DNA of 64,000 bases, taken from Platycnemis pennipes. Taxonomy: Eukaryota; Arthropoda; Insecta; Odonata; Platycnemididae. Location: contig OW121849.1 in the NCBI GenBank assembly GCA_933228895.1, positions 123,880,849 to 123,944,848 of the forward strand, given 5' to 3'. Positions 35,608-45,615 of the stretch are shown one piece after another. A program made the translations under genes and the position numbers. The stretch's first letter is position 1. Each line of letters begins with the position of its first letter. The notes under the pieces are model-generated. The model made no database searches and was not told where the DNA came from. It saw only the letters and a program-made list of their open reading frames with translations.

Positions 35608-35926
35608 ATGTACAAGTTGACCAGAGTTGTGGAGGAAATTCTCTCTGAAAGTAGTGATGATGAGTCAACGACAACACCTCTGAAAAGAGTACTTGTATCA
35701 AAAATGAATACCCAGATGGTTAGGAGTCGAAACCATATGAAACTGTCGCTGGTCATAGTAGAACGACAAAATGACAAAATTCCCCATTATCTAAGAAGAC
35801 ACCAGAATACAGTGATGGTGATAGTGATGTTCTGAGCATGAGAAGCAAATATAAAAAGCATAGAATTATTTATTCTAGTGATAGAGCTGATGAATGTGAA
35901 AGTGATGAAAATGATATACAGTAGAA
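35608..35926 (+). CDS. Candidate exon(s), acidic Ser/Asp-rich protein
   Basis: A pyrimidine-rich tract at 35575-35605 precedes a frame with VEEILSESSDDESTTTPLKR. After a frameshift, or a short intron I cannot place, a second segment (35786-35926) reads KKTPEYSDGDSDVLSMRSKY and then YSSDRADECESDENDI. Clusters of Ser-Asp-Glu mixed with Lys/Arg are typical of disordered, CK2-phosphorylated tails of nuclear proteins and also of piggyBac transposase N-termini. The second segment runs straight into a pogo-like terminus at 35919, whose TAG would close the frame. No domain is recognised. Confidence 0.28.
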
Positions 35927-36125
35927 ACTCGAAATTATAAATTCAACGGGACCGGAATAATCAACAATCAAATTCGTAATATCAAATATCGTATGAATGA
36001 GTATCCTTAATCAACAACACGAAAAAGCTGCCTCGTGAAATACAGTGTAATCCCGGCATAAGAGTGCTCATAATCCCTCGGAAATCACTCGCTAAATCAA
36101 GCGCTCGTTATATCCGAAGGTGTTA
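35919..36125 (+). repeat. Two pogo/Tc1-like termini in tandem
   Basis: TA-CAGTAGAAACTCGAAATTATA begins at 35919, and TA-CAGTGTAATCCCGGCATAAG at 36043. Both follow TA and have the CAGT..TCG/CCG layout of pogo-like ends. The second resembles 19997. Both face the same way, so they belong to different truncated insertions. No transposase or opposite ends were found. Confidence 0.4.
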
Positions 36126-36545
36126 AAAAACCCACCTAATTCTCATAGTCGTTCGTATTTACAGTTTTTCTTGTTTCCGTGGTTTTTCACGAAGGTAAAC
36201 AGCAATAAAATCATTTCAGTCACAATCTGGTAGAATATCAACATATTTCATGAAAGAAACAGGACATTTTCCATTAAATAAAACATTAATTCCCCTAGTT
36301 TCGGTGTTTTTCTTCCAATTATTCTATTTTTCCGTCGCCGAAGAAAGCTGTAAAGACAGCGTAACTAGTCGGAATAAAAATATTAGGTATAATGTGGAAG
36401 TTTTTGGATAATTTTGCGAATATGTCATGACGATAATATCAGCTTTGTCGAGTTTTCGAATGTTAACTGGTACGTCCATCAGTTGATTTTGAGTTTTTAA
36501 AATTGACGATATACAGTTGCTCGATAAATATCGGAATAAAATACC
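36126..36545. other. AT-rich DNA, nothing recognised
   Basis: Probably the interior of the truncated elements that start at 35919 and 36043. No coding motif seen. Confidence 0.35.
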
Positions 36546-36660
36546 ATGATATCGCGTCCCGATAAAATATCACGATATATTATCACGATAAAAGAACGTG
36601 ATATTGCACTCGTTCAAATATCACGTAATCGCGCCCGATGAATTATCGTGATATTGCGTC
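36546..36660. repeat. Cluster of TATCGTGATA-type palindromic sites
   Basis: TATCACGATA occurs at 36568-36577 and 36581-36590 and its reverse complement TATCGTGATA at 36644-36653. Half or near copies are at about 36547 (ATGATATCGCG), 36598 (CGTGATAT) and 36618 (ATATCACG). The spacing and mixed orientation suggest subterminal transposase sites of a hAT element. The motif also resembles the TGTCGYGAYA site known for human ZBED1. Confidence 0.6.
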
Positions 36661-37533
36661 CGTTAATCGTGTTGGATAGAGGCAGCCGTTGGGTTGGTCT
36701 CCGCTTAAGCTGGAGCAAGTACGTCACCTATCTGTCCACGCAAGTACGTCAACTATCAGACCACTGAAATTGAAAGACAGAGTGTGAGAGAACTGCTGAG
36801 AATTTGAATTAGCAGATAGCAGAATAGTAGGTTTTCAAACGTACTTGCTCGTTAACGGACATGTGTGTTGTAAGATTCGTATAAATGGTTTTAAAAACCC
36901 GTCGAACCCTTTGGAGGGTAACTGAAAGTCTTTTGAGAATGGTAACAACAATGGGTGTCACGTAGGAAATTATAAAATCGTGTTGTTGATTATTTTACTA
37001 TTGTTGGCAGGTACATGCTCTTCCGTCAATTGGTTTCGAGTACAAACTGTTAAAAATGTCTGAAAAACAGTTTTCATCCTACATTAAGTCTTTTCTCCTT
37101 TCCTCAAGCTTACCACTACTATTACTATTTTCCTATCACCTTGTCCATCAAGTATTTTCTCCTCTTCCACTTCTTTATATCTTTCAACTCAGCATACTTG
37201 CTTCGTCGGCCTTCTTCGTTTTTCCCTTTTTGGTTTCATCTTTTCGCCAACACCCCCTCACCAGTCGTATTCTTTCTCCAGCCAACCAAAGCACTTATTC
37301 GCACGCAATTGACACCTAGTAAGCCACCAATTTTATCAAGGTTTTCAAAACCAAACAACGTTATCTTCGAATTACATGGTAACATGATAACTGCACGCCT
37401 GCTAATTTCAGTTGCATGTAATTAGTGTATGCACGGAGTGGTATTTTTTGCATGGTCATAAGTATTATGTAGGTAGGTACATGTAGATGAAGTGTAATCT
37501 TATTCACCCTAATTGACAATTCATTCCTGGATC
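36661..37533. other. Unrecognised DNA with a short direct repeat
   Basis: GCAAGTACGTCA(C/A)CTATC occurs at about 36715 and 36741, and ACGTACTTGC in inverse orientation near 36840. At 37056-37300 the plus strand is pyrimidine-rich and open in two frames, neither recognisable. A GTAGGTAGGTACATGTAGATG stretch at 37469 (21 bases; core GTACATGTAGATG) may be a degraded LINE tail. Confidence 0.35.
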
Positions 37534-37612
37534 AGCCCCTGCCACACACCATTCAACTACATCAACGCGACACCCTGCAAGCCAGCGCGAGGGTGTGTGG
37601 CAGGGGGTGGTA
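37534..37612 (-). mobile_element. LINE Tail-A, inverted pair
   Basis: A plus-orientation piece (CCCCTGCCACACACC, 37535-37549) is followed 3 bp later by a minus-orientation tail with CGACACCCTGCAAGCC, GCGAGGGTGTGTGGCAGGGG. The two pieces face each other, so the locus forms a strong hairpin. It lies directly beside the RTE-like LINE end at 37625. Confidence 0.7.
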
Positions 37613-37624
37613 CCATTTATGCAG

Positions 37625-38000
37625 CTATCATGGTATTGTGTTCATCATAATCATCATCATGGGTCAATAATCCTAGGATTGGTTTGACGCAGCCCTCCAC
37701 TCGTCTATCGGCAAACCTCTTCATGTTGACGTGACTCCTCTCTTTCACGTCTTTCACGATCTGTTCCATGTATCTCATACGAGGTACATATTTATTTTTC
37801 CCATCAATTCCAAATATTTCTCTTTCCTCTACGAGTATTGAGTTGATGAACCTAAAATTCATCGGCTTGACTTTCTTACACCCATTCTTTCCCATGTAAT
37901 TCAGGATACTATGAACGAAAAGAGCGAGACGCACGCTTGGAATATAAATTGTAAACGAAGATCGAAGCACACCTTTGATTGATTCTATTGATTGACTCAT
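37625..38000 (-). pseudogene. LINE reverse transcriptase C-terminus (RTE/L1-like), copy 2
   Basis: The minus-strand frame contains RMRYMEQIVKDVKERSHVNM and then KRFADRR, the conserved end of endonuclease-type LINE ORF2 proteins (GRPR..M..I..D followed by R..A.DR). It continues to a tail rich in CAT/ATG triplets (CATCATAATCATCATCATGG at 37644), a simple-sequence 3' end. The DNA around CAATCCTAGGATTGGTTT (37665) is shared with 60705-60723, so both belong to one family. Only the last about 120 codons remain. Confidence 0.7.
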
Positions 38001-38191
38001 AATAAATTTTAACTTTAATCACGGACTGCAAGACCTGCGCGTTCACGGAGCGTTTACATATTTGCTTCTACCTATTCAAGAGTCGGAGGCGGTGAAATAC
38101 ACGACCGTGTGATTGACTGCGTGCAGCATAGGTGCTCACGAAAAACATTATTTTTCTCTTTTATCATCCATGCCGTATGATGAGAATTAGA

Positions 38192-38418
38192 ATTACTTCT
38201 GGGTGATTATCGTGAGGAACCGGGTTCAAATCTCAGACGTGCAGGTGATTTATCGGTGTTCAACTATTCCCTGTTGTTCATATGATACATAGAGAAAGCA
38301 ATTCAGTTTTAAATAACCCGTTGGTCAGATTTCGTTCGGTTAAACTATGAAATTTCCTTGTGACCCCTTTCGGCCTCTATCACCGAGAGCAGTTTAAAAG
38401 AGACACCGGGTTTCTCTT
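38192..38418 (+). repeat. SINE-like repeat, copy A
   Basis: Starts ATTACTTCTGGGTGATTATC and has GAACCGGGTTCAAATCTCAG, a B-box-like Pol III element, at 38217-38236. It shares most of its length with 39113-39351, including AAGAGAAA/ATAGAGAAA, CAGTTTTAA, GGCAGTTTAAA-like and GGTTTCTCT blocks. No convincing A box. The two copies flank a LINE tail. Confidence 0.55.
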
Positions 38419-38447
38419 CCACCCTTCGTACGCTCCCATTCAATTCC

Positions 38448-39110
38448 ATCTACATCTTCACGATACCCTGCAAGCCACCGCGAGGGTGTGTGGCAGGGGG
38501 TGAAGATCACCAAGCATGCACTACTAACATGCAAACTAGCAACTATATTGGGTGCTTTCCAATCATCGACGCAAGTCGACACAAGTCAACTTGTGTCGCG
38601 TGTAGTGCTTTCCAATCAGTGTGTGTCGCTAGTGTGTCAAACGCGAGTCGACACACGGTGACACACCGGTAATGTTGAGTTAATGAAAAAAGAAAGAAGG
38701 ACGGCGCAAGCTCTAAATGGCAATACGTCTGCAAGAGGCATATTGAAAATAACCGATAAGTCAGAACAACTGTTTAAGTTAAGTATTTTCTTAATTAATC
38801 ATCTTACAACTCATTTTTCTGTTAATTGGTAACGATCTTGCTATAGCAAGATTTGCACTGCTAACAATAAGTCAAACAGAAGGAAATACGCACCAATCAC
38901 GAGTCCCCGTGAAAGTCCTTAGCGCATCAGCTACTGCGCATCTGAAACTTGCTTTCCATTCGTGAAGACACAAGTCGACTTGAGTTTCCGCGAGTTAACT
39001 CAAGACGACGCATGAGTCGCTTGAATGGAAAGCACCCATTGTCTCATGCAACTTGATTGTTAATATCTATAGTATTTATTGTATTTAAGGGGTAATACAT
39101 GCATCATGCA
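38448..39110 (-). mobile_element. LINE Tail-A copy, split by a MITE
   Basis: Minus orientation: ACGATACCCTGCAAGCCACC, GTGTGTGGCAGGGGGTGAAG, TCACCAAGCATGCACTAC, then, after the MITE (38550-39037), GTCTCATGCAACTTGATTG and AATACATGCATCATGCA. Apart from the MITE it aligns along its whole length with the copies at 51709-51881 and 63110-63292. It is 5'-truncated at the same CATCATGCA point as the 51709 copy. Confidence 0.9.
38550..39037. mobile_element. MITE, 488 bp, 3-bp target duplication (Harbinger-like)
   Basis: The left terminus GGGTGCTTTCCAATCATC and the reverse of the right terminus (GGGTGCTTTCCATTCAAGC) are inverted, flanked by ATT at 38547-38549 and 39038-39040. Removing the element and one ATT gives AACTATATTGTCTC, matching the uninterrupted family sequence AACTATAGTGTCTC at 51800 with one change. 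Interior repeats of GTGCTTTCCAATCA (38608) and GTCGACACAAGT/ACAAGTCGACTTG words are subterminal sites. A 3-bp duplication suits PIF/Harbinger. No coding capacity. Confidence 0.85.
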
Positions 39111-39112
39111 AC

Positions 39113-39351
39113 CTTACTTCTGGGTGGCTAATCTTGACGAGCCGGGTTCAACTCTCAGATGTGCAGGTTATTTTTCGGTTTTCTACTATTTCTTGTAGAT
39201 GATCCGATAAAGAGAAATCACTTCAGTTTTAAGTAATCCTTCAGTTACTTGTTGTTGTTGTCGTTGTGTTAAGCTAGGCATTAAATTTCTTTGCATCGCA
39301 TTTCGGTGTCTTCCACCAAGGGCAGTTTAAACTGGATGCCTGGTTTCTCTA
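39113..39351 (+). repeat. SINE-like repeat, copy B
   Basis: CTTACTTCTGGGTGGCTAAT, then GAGCCGGGTTCAACTCTCAG with the B-box-like GTTCAACTC at 39146-39154. Aligns with 38192-38418 with a small insertion of GTTGTTGTTGTCGTTGTG. Begins 3 bp after the LINE tail ends, so a LINE insertion may have separated a tandem pair. Confidence 0.55.
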
Positions 39352-39649
39352 TTGGCCTGATTATATTTCAGCCATCTTACCTAACCTACACTAAGTAAGT
39401 GGCGAGAATGTCCTTAGTTATCGGTCGCCTCTACAAATTCAAACAATTACCTACCTCCCTGAAACTAAAATATACTTATTTAAGTTATAGGGTATTTCAT
39501 TGTAGTTTTAACCTTGTGTCTAGCTTAGTATGGCTATATTTGATTGCTGAAATCAGAATGCAGATAACCTTAGACAGTTAATATAGTTGACTCACAGCGC
39601 TGATTGATCATAATCTTCCGGAATGCGTAAATATCGCAAAATGCGCAAA
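39352..39649. other. Unique AT-rich DNA, nothing recognised
   Basis: No feature could be supported here. Confidence 0.4.
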
Positions 39650-42090
39650 TAAATCGGGGGCTAGGGATATATTTTTATTCTGATGATCTTTCTTTATTGA
39701 ATGTCGTCTAATGAAATGTCACTCAATAACACTAATTTAATACTCATTCAATTTCACTCAAATTACATATTAATTATCAGTCATTTCATTTCTACCTCAT
39801 AAAGTCAGGCAGTAAATACGTTTTACTCAACACGATCATTACGTTTCACTAAATGCATTTGTTACATGCTCGTCATATTTCACTCGGTGCATCGGTTTCA
39901 TTGACGGAACGTAAAATATATCCGACGAGGTCCGGCTCTCCGGCATTCAATTACCTGCGATTTTTTTCCGAAGTGCTTCTCTGTCGACCCTGAATGAGAA
40001 AGTGAGAAGGACTCATTCCATCGTTTGCGAAACCTATGGTTTACCAAGTTCACGAACGAAGGAATTCCTCGCATTAGTTCCTTGTTTTCTTCGTACCAGG
40101 CGATAGCACAGTCCGGCACAGCTGATCAGCGGTGTGAAATCCGTATGGGAATGCTTGGAGGTGACTTGCCTTTTTATAAGAAGCTGCTGTTCGTCTTAAA
40201 TGTCTGAAAAGTGATTACCTATGGCTTCTGTGAGTGAGAGTCTGGGATTGGCGTGTATCATGTTGACAAGTGTCGTAAAAGTCATCTACCCCCGTGAAGA
40301 TTATGTTGCTCACCAAATCCTGCCCCAAAAAGTAATCTGTTAGGAAATCGAAACTACTTAAGATGTTTGTCAATTTTAATACGTTATCCAGGGCATTTGT
40401 GAAAGTGTTGATCAAGAACCGAGCAGTGTTTCATTTGTCAACATAACCTTACGAGTGACACATTAATGGTACTTTTTTTAGTTATATGAATCACATGATG
40501 AGTGACCAAGTTGTATTGTGACGTGTTCTCATGCTTCGTGAAGTGCCTTTCAAAGAACAATGTGCCGTAATTTGTTGCTGTGAAGCTACTATTTCTGTAA
40601 TGAAGGCACAAAGGTCTTTTCAAGAGTTTCCGTAAAGGTAAGGGATGGCTTGCTTTGCTTCCATTTGCCATGCTAATGTTTCTACCTACGTGTAATAGTG
40701 ATTTGAGTTGCTGAAGTGTTTTGCCAACGATGACGAAGAATTTCTATGTTGATGCAGTAGGAGGGTTTCAATTATCTAGTACTAACCTTTGCTTGGAAGT
40801 CAATGTAGATATGATGAACTCGATAATTCCATTTTGTGCAAAGCAACCAGAAGGGTGTTTGGCAGGGGTTTCCAATATTTTTAATGAATATTTTATGCGA
40901 TCTAATTTTCTAACCATTTCTGAAAATTACGAAATTCCTCTTTGAACATCGATGGGCATGTTCATCGGGAAATATCTGTATTGCAACTATTTCAATAATG
41001 TGGCACCGCAAACTGAAATCAGACGTCAGATATTGTTCAACGTTAAGGGTTGGTAGACACGAAATAGAACTCTGCACATTGATTAATATTCGTTTGAAAA
41101 CCATTTCATTTTGAAAAATTTTAGTCAACGATAAACTTCAAGGAATTGAGAATTACCACCATGTACTGCGTGTTTTGTCACTTTTTCCCTCCAAAACGAG
41201 TAGTTAACGGAAGTAACAGCAGATGGCGCTCTTAGTTTTTAATAATATATTTACTAAAACTAAACATTTTTCAATCATCGGGAAATATCACTATCCAAAA
41301 TGCATTTACAGAAATAGAATTATCAAGTGAATATTCAATTCCGAGATATTTCTCTAACTATTTGGAAATTGTTAATCACGACGAATTCTCATTCAACGTT
41401 GGTGATTGGTCCAGTCTTGTTCACGTCATCACAGACCGTGGCATTCAAACCAGTGGTCCGAAATCGGGTCTTCAGAAATCGTCGGGACGTGGTGACGGAA
41501 GGACAGGTGTGTTTTTAGCCCCTATTCAAGGAAGTCGTACTTAAAGTGAGTTCGTTGAGACCGCAGTGACTTTAAAGGGAAATTCTATACATTCGTAACT
41601 AATTTTTCTGGATTTTCGTAGAATAATGATATATTTACGAGAGTTGTATCATTTGATTCAGGACACTTAAAATATTTCTTTACTTAGTAATTCACAACAG
41701 CATATGTTACAAGTTATTTTTCGCATCAATTGATGGATAATTACAGTAGAAATGCAGCAAATGTGGCGGTGACATCTGTTTATGGTTTTCATTTGTTACA
41801 GGAAGAATGTCTTGGAGTTATGTGCGACTCACAGCTGGATCTTCGTCAATCTCTTCTAGAGTTCTAGAAACTGGCTGTGAACAATTCTCTTCAGTATGGT
41901 AAGTCCGCTTCATTGCAAATGATTATCATTTGCGACTCTTTACATCTTCACATAAAGTTGTTCGCGTTTTTTTTGGTGATTTGCCATGTCTGATCGATAC
42001 CAGGCTGTGCCCTCTGATTTTCTCGGTCTCCCGCCAAAAACCACGAAGGATCTTTTCGAATCTCTTGAACTTTATCGGACGTTTCTCGGT
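39650..42090 (+). repeat. Large duplicated block, copy A (2.4 kb)
   Basis: Collinear with 56822-59190 over its whole length, at roughly 70-80% identity by eye with small indels. Shared landmarks: CCGACGAGGTCCG, GGCATTCAATTACCTGCG, CACAGTCCGGCAC, AAGCAACCAGAAGGG, AGATGGCGCTCTTAG, CACGTCATCACAGACCGTGG (copy B has TGACGTCA, a CRE word), and ATCGATACTAGG/ATCGATACCAGG. No transposon protein is recognisable. Three GT donor-like sites and one complete exon-like segment are conserved (listed separately). A 74-codon frame from 40730 is broken by a 1-bp deletion in copy B. Either an unclassified mobile element or an old segmental duplication. Confidence 0.75.
41802..41898 (+). other. Exon-like segment with consensus splice sites, copy A
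   Basis: TTTGTTACAG at 41792-41801 is a good acceptor, and ATG|GTAAGT at 41896-41904 a good donor. The same arrangement frames 58865-58982 in the other copy. Reading frames inside are not maintained between copies, so if transcribed it is probably untranslated. Other shared donor-like sites are AAAG|GTAAG at 40638 and ACAG|GTGTG at 41507. Confidence 0.35.
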
Positions 42091-43124
42091 TATATCGGAA
42101 AGACTAGAATGTCCTACGACTAGAGTATCCAAATGCCAAATGTTATTATGGAAGAACAATATCTCCGAAACCGGTTTTTCGATTGTCTAGGCAATCATCA
42201 ACGGGGAGAGAACCAGGCAAAACAGGTCAGAAACTTTTGAGAGCCAGGCGGAGAGTCTTCGGGTCTTCGGACATTTTCAATTAGCCAAATTAGGAGCTCA
42301 GATTATTTCGTGTACGCTTTCATATCGGCTTCTCTTTCTTTGTGATTGAAGGTAATGTAATTCCGAGATTGAGTAATTGCTGTTAAGACACTGAACTTGA
42401 AAGTACAGAGGCTTATCCTCACTTTCTACCATCTTGCATTGATTTGTGGACAACTTGAGTTTCGCGATCCGATTTCTTAATGCTCGATATCTATTTCTCT
42501 AGACTCGTAGCAGCTCTCCTGTTCTGAGCTCATTTCCATTTTCTCATCAACGTTCTGTTGCGGGTCTTGAGTAATACGATCCTAATTGACCAGTTACTTT
42601 ACTCCATCTAAGAATGCTGGGTAATTTCACATTATGTTTCCCAAAATGTGAAATTTCCCAGCCTCACGCCATTAAGTTTCGATTGCTGACACAAAACCAA
42701 AGTTTGAGCTGAATTGGTATGATATTTTAAGCAATGTTAACTGCTTGATAGTACAGTTAAGAAACGGAGATAGCTTGAGAATGGAATTTGTTCCAGCGAA
42801 TGATTTTCGTCTATTTTTTGCGTTCTGAAGCAGCAGGCACGAGGAAGGTAGCACCCTGTTTTCATATAGTGCAAGATTATGAACATTTTTAGCAGTGAGA
42901 GTCCGCTATATACATACAAGACAGGCTTTCTTGAGGTTTGATGTGAATTTCGTGATTTTTCATTCACATTATCGGTCTCGTAAGTTCTAGCATTCGTATT
43001 TTAGCATTGCAGATTATTTTCCATTTGAGGAATCATTTCAATTATTGCTTTTCAGAAAATTTGTTCTAATTTATTCATATTAATAAATTACTTGAAATCC
43101 TCGCCTTTGCACGTGAATGTACTT
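42091..43124. other. Unique DNA with an 18-bp-arm hairpin
   Basis: No gene is recognised. At 42617-42661 CTGGGTAATTTCACATT and AAATGTGAAATTTCCCAG form an inverted repeat with a 10-base loop, capable of a stable hairpin and possibly the core of a tiny MITE. Confidence 0.45.
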
Positions 43125-43470
43125 GGAAAGCAGGCACTTAATATTTTTAGTTGCTGGTTTAGGACAAAGAACTAAATTCTGCTTTTCAGCTTCTTTTGAT
43201 AGATTGTTATTCATTTGTTATTTGCTGGAGGTGTGTGGCAGGGGGTGAATTCTCACCAAACATGAACTACAGATCATTCATAAAAAAGGATTAGTGTTTA
43301 TATATTAGTCTAAACTACACTATTTAAAAAAAGATAAAAATAGCTCAAAGTTAAAAAAGAAATTCGGAAAGCAGGCACTTTAAGTTTTGAGTTGCTGGTC
43401 AAGGACAAGCACTATATTCTGCGATGTTACTTCTATTGATTGATTGTTATTCATTTGTTATTTGCTGGAG
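43125..43470. repeat. Direct repeat pair enclosing a LINE-tail fragment
   Basis: Copies at 43125-43230 and 43366-43470 share GGAAAGCAGGCACTT, AGTTGCTGGT and GATTGTTATTCATTTGTTAT..GCTGGAG at about 80% identity. Directly after the first copy lies a minus-orientation Tail-A fragment (GTGTGTGGCAGGGGGTGA..CTCACCAAACATGAACTAC, 43231-43272) and then AT-rich sequence. The direct repeats are too long and too diverged for a normal LINE target duplication; more likely an older tandem duplication into which the tail inserted. Confidence 0.65.
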
Positions 43471-44594
43471 TAGTAATACATATAGGACAGTATTCATTTC
43501 TAAATCACAAATTTTAGTTTTCACTCCGTCATAAATATTCATGTAGCTTAGTAGGTGGAGATATAATAAGATCTAAGTAACTGAAAATAACATTCTTGGA
43601 TGAAAGTAATGTGTTAAAATATAAGTTTGTGAGTCCACGATATGTTTCATGAGATTTATATATTATCCGCAAATGGCTTGTTTACATTTTCATCTCTGTA
43701 ATAATACAATTTTCTCTCGCGAAAGTAAAATTTATATGGCCTTCTTATTGAGTGATTTGATTGAGTAAGCTTTTGGTGTCTTAGAAATATAAGTATATTC
43801 CTAGTGGAATGGGATTGTTTAACATATTGTGTACGACTTAATTGATCATTATTGAATTCCTTCCTGGTATCATTCTAACTAAATAATATTGTAATGATTA
43901 ATTGTTTCTGATTTTCGGATACGATACAAGTTTACCTATGTGCCTTGAATTGTCATGTCTTAAAACTTGGTGTCATCTGTTAAGTGAGATTGTACAATTA
44001 ATCCACGTTTATCTAATGTGATTGATATATTTGAATTGCGGTCTGTGCTCGTCAAATTCATTATTCTGTCTATTCAATGCAGTTCAATTCCAACCAGTTA
44101 TTACGGCGCTATGATATGAGTCCCGTCATGGACTTTTGCATAAACAGTAATTTGATTAAATCTAAAACACGCCTTTTTTTAATCGCACATGGCGGAAAAT
44201 CATTCGTGGTTTTATGTCAGGTTTTTCGGGAAAATTTTCACGAGGTTAATATTAAGCAGAAAACAGCCCATAGCGAATCCTTGGGTTTAAAGGTAACATA
44301 AGGTACTACAGGGCATTGTTCTTCTGTTCTACTCGTATTCACATAGGATTCACATATTTAGTGGGAACCGGGGTTTTAACATCATTCATAACTGGTGCAA
44401 CTACCTTTATTGCCTCTGAGAAAGATGTGCCAGTTAATATATATGGCACATCAAACGAAACACACGCTTTTTCACCCCGCGGTGGTGGATCCTATCACAG
44501 AATCACAGATCAAAATCATACTAAAATAATACTAGTTATAATTCATAATATTGGAGAATTTTAACTCCAATCACAATCCCCTTTAATCAAGTAC
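43471..44594. other. AT-rich DNA, no gene recognised
   Basis: Two short plus-strand frames (44077-44301 and 44316-44564) are open but carry no recognisable domain. Confidence 0.4.
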
Positions 44595-44665
44595 AAGGTA
44601 ACTCTTGTTTCATTGCAAAATATTTCCTTGCATGGTTGTTATAATTTTCATATAATTTTAATTTG
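44595..44665 (+). repeat. Direct repeat left of fold-back element
   Basis: AGGTAACTCTTGTTTCATTG through TTCCTTG.ATGGTTGTT matches 45616-45685 at about 90%. The two copies bracket the fold-back element about 1 kb apart. Confidence 0.7.
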
Positions 44666-44711
44666 TTTTCTACGGTACTGTTACCTCTGATCAGTGTAGT
44701 TTTGTCGGTGA

Positions 44712-45292
44712 TAGTAGGGTTTTATCGAATCGCCAGTTTTTGTCGGACGATCGCCAAAATTAGGATTTATCACTTATTTCACATTCTAAACAAAACTAGA
44801 TATGGACGACAGGGCTGCGACAGGAATTAAAAGATGGTAAATACGGTACTTATCTTGATTAGGGATGGGGACCTCGTCTGCTTCGGCAGCCATAACGGAC
44901 GACAATAGACGATCGAATCAACAAGTTAGCGTTTTAAACAATACCCTTCAGAAGCTAAAACCCAACGTCTCACGACATCGCGTTTTAAACAATGCCCTTT
45001 AGAAGCGAAAACCCAGCGCCTCACAACATCGCATTTTAAACAGTGCCCTTCAGAATCTAAAACCCAACGTCTCGCGATATCGCGTATAGACACTGCGTAT
45101 CGTTACTATCGGTCACTATTATGGCTGAAGTTCCCATCCCTGATCAAGATAAATGCGGTATTTATCATCCTTTAATTGCTGTTGCAGCCCTGTCGTCCAT
45201 ATCTAGTTTTGTTTATAATGTGAAATAAGTGATAAATCCTAATTTTGGCGATCGTCCGACAAAAACTTGCAATTCGATGCAACCCTACCGTA
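44712..45292. mobile_element. Fold-back element with about 165-bp inverted arms
   Basis: The left arm (44712-44878) and right arm (45126-45292) are inverted copies at about 90%: TAGGGTT outward ends, then GTTTTTGTCGGACGATCGCC, AAACAAAACTAGATATGGAC, and an inner TAGGGATGGG/CCCATCCCTG pair. The inner pair looks like hAT termini but lies within the arms. A single strand would fold into a long hairpin whose loop contains three 51-bp tandem repeats. No coding capacity, and a target duplication was not resolved. Long inverted arms with an internal tandem repeat recall Foldback-type or hAT-derived elements. Confidence 0.8.
44929..45081. repeat. Three tandem 51-bp units inside the fold-back element
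   Basis: Units at 44929-44979, 44980-45030 and 45031-45081 start GCGTTTTAAACAAT or close variants and contain CCCTTCAGAAGCTAAAACCC. Each copy has 4-8 substitutions and no indels, so the period is exact. It occupies the loop of the predicted hairpin. Confidence 0.9.
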
Positions 45293-45615
45293 GCCGTTTT
45301 GTCCTCTGATATTTGGTGTTTTTGACATTGGCTACATATAATAATCCTAGATGGTGCGCATTAAATTCGTAAATCGGACGTTATGTCACCGTATCAAGGC
45401 GGTTTTCTAGTTGAGCCGATTTGGAATTAAAAGGCCGATGCTCTGTACGGTTAATTTTTTTAAGATCAGAATATGCAATATTTGAACGTGATTCCGGGTA
45501 GAGTTATATTAATGTGAAGTTTTTGACTTCGATTTCCAAAAGGATGATTATTTTCTTGTACTGCCATTTTTCTGTTCATTCCTATAAGGAGTGTTCTGAT
45601 TTCTCTATTCTTAAA

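Noticed and set aside
40721..40945. 74-codon frame in block A as a conserved small protein
   Set aside because: Copy B loses the frame through a 1-bp deletion and an early stop, so coding constraint is not supported.
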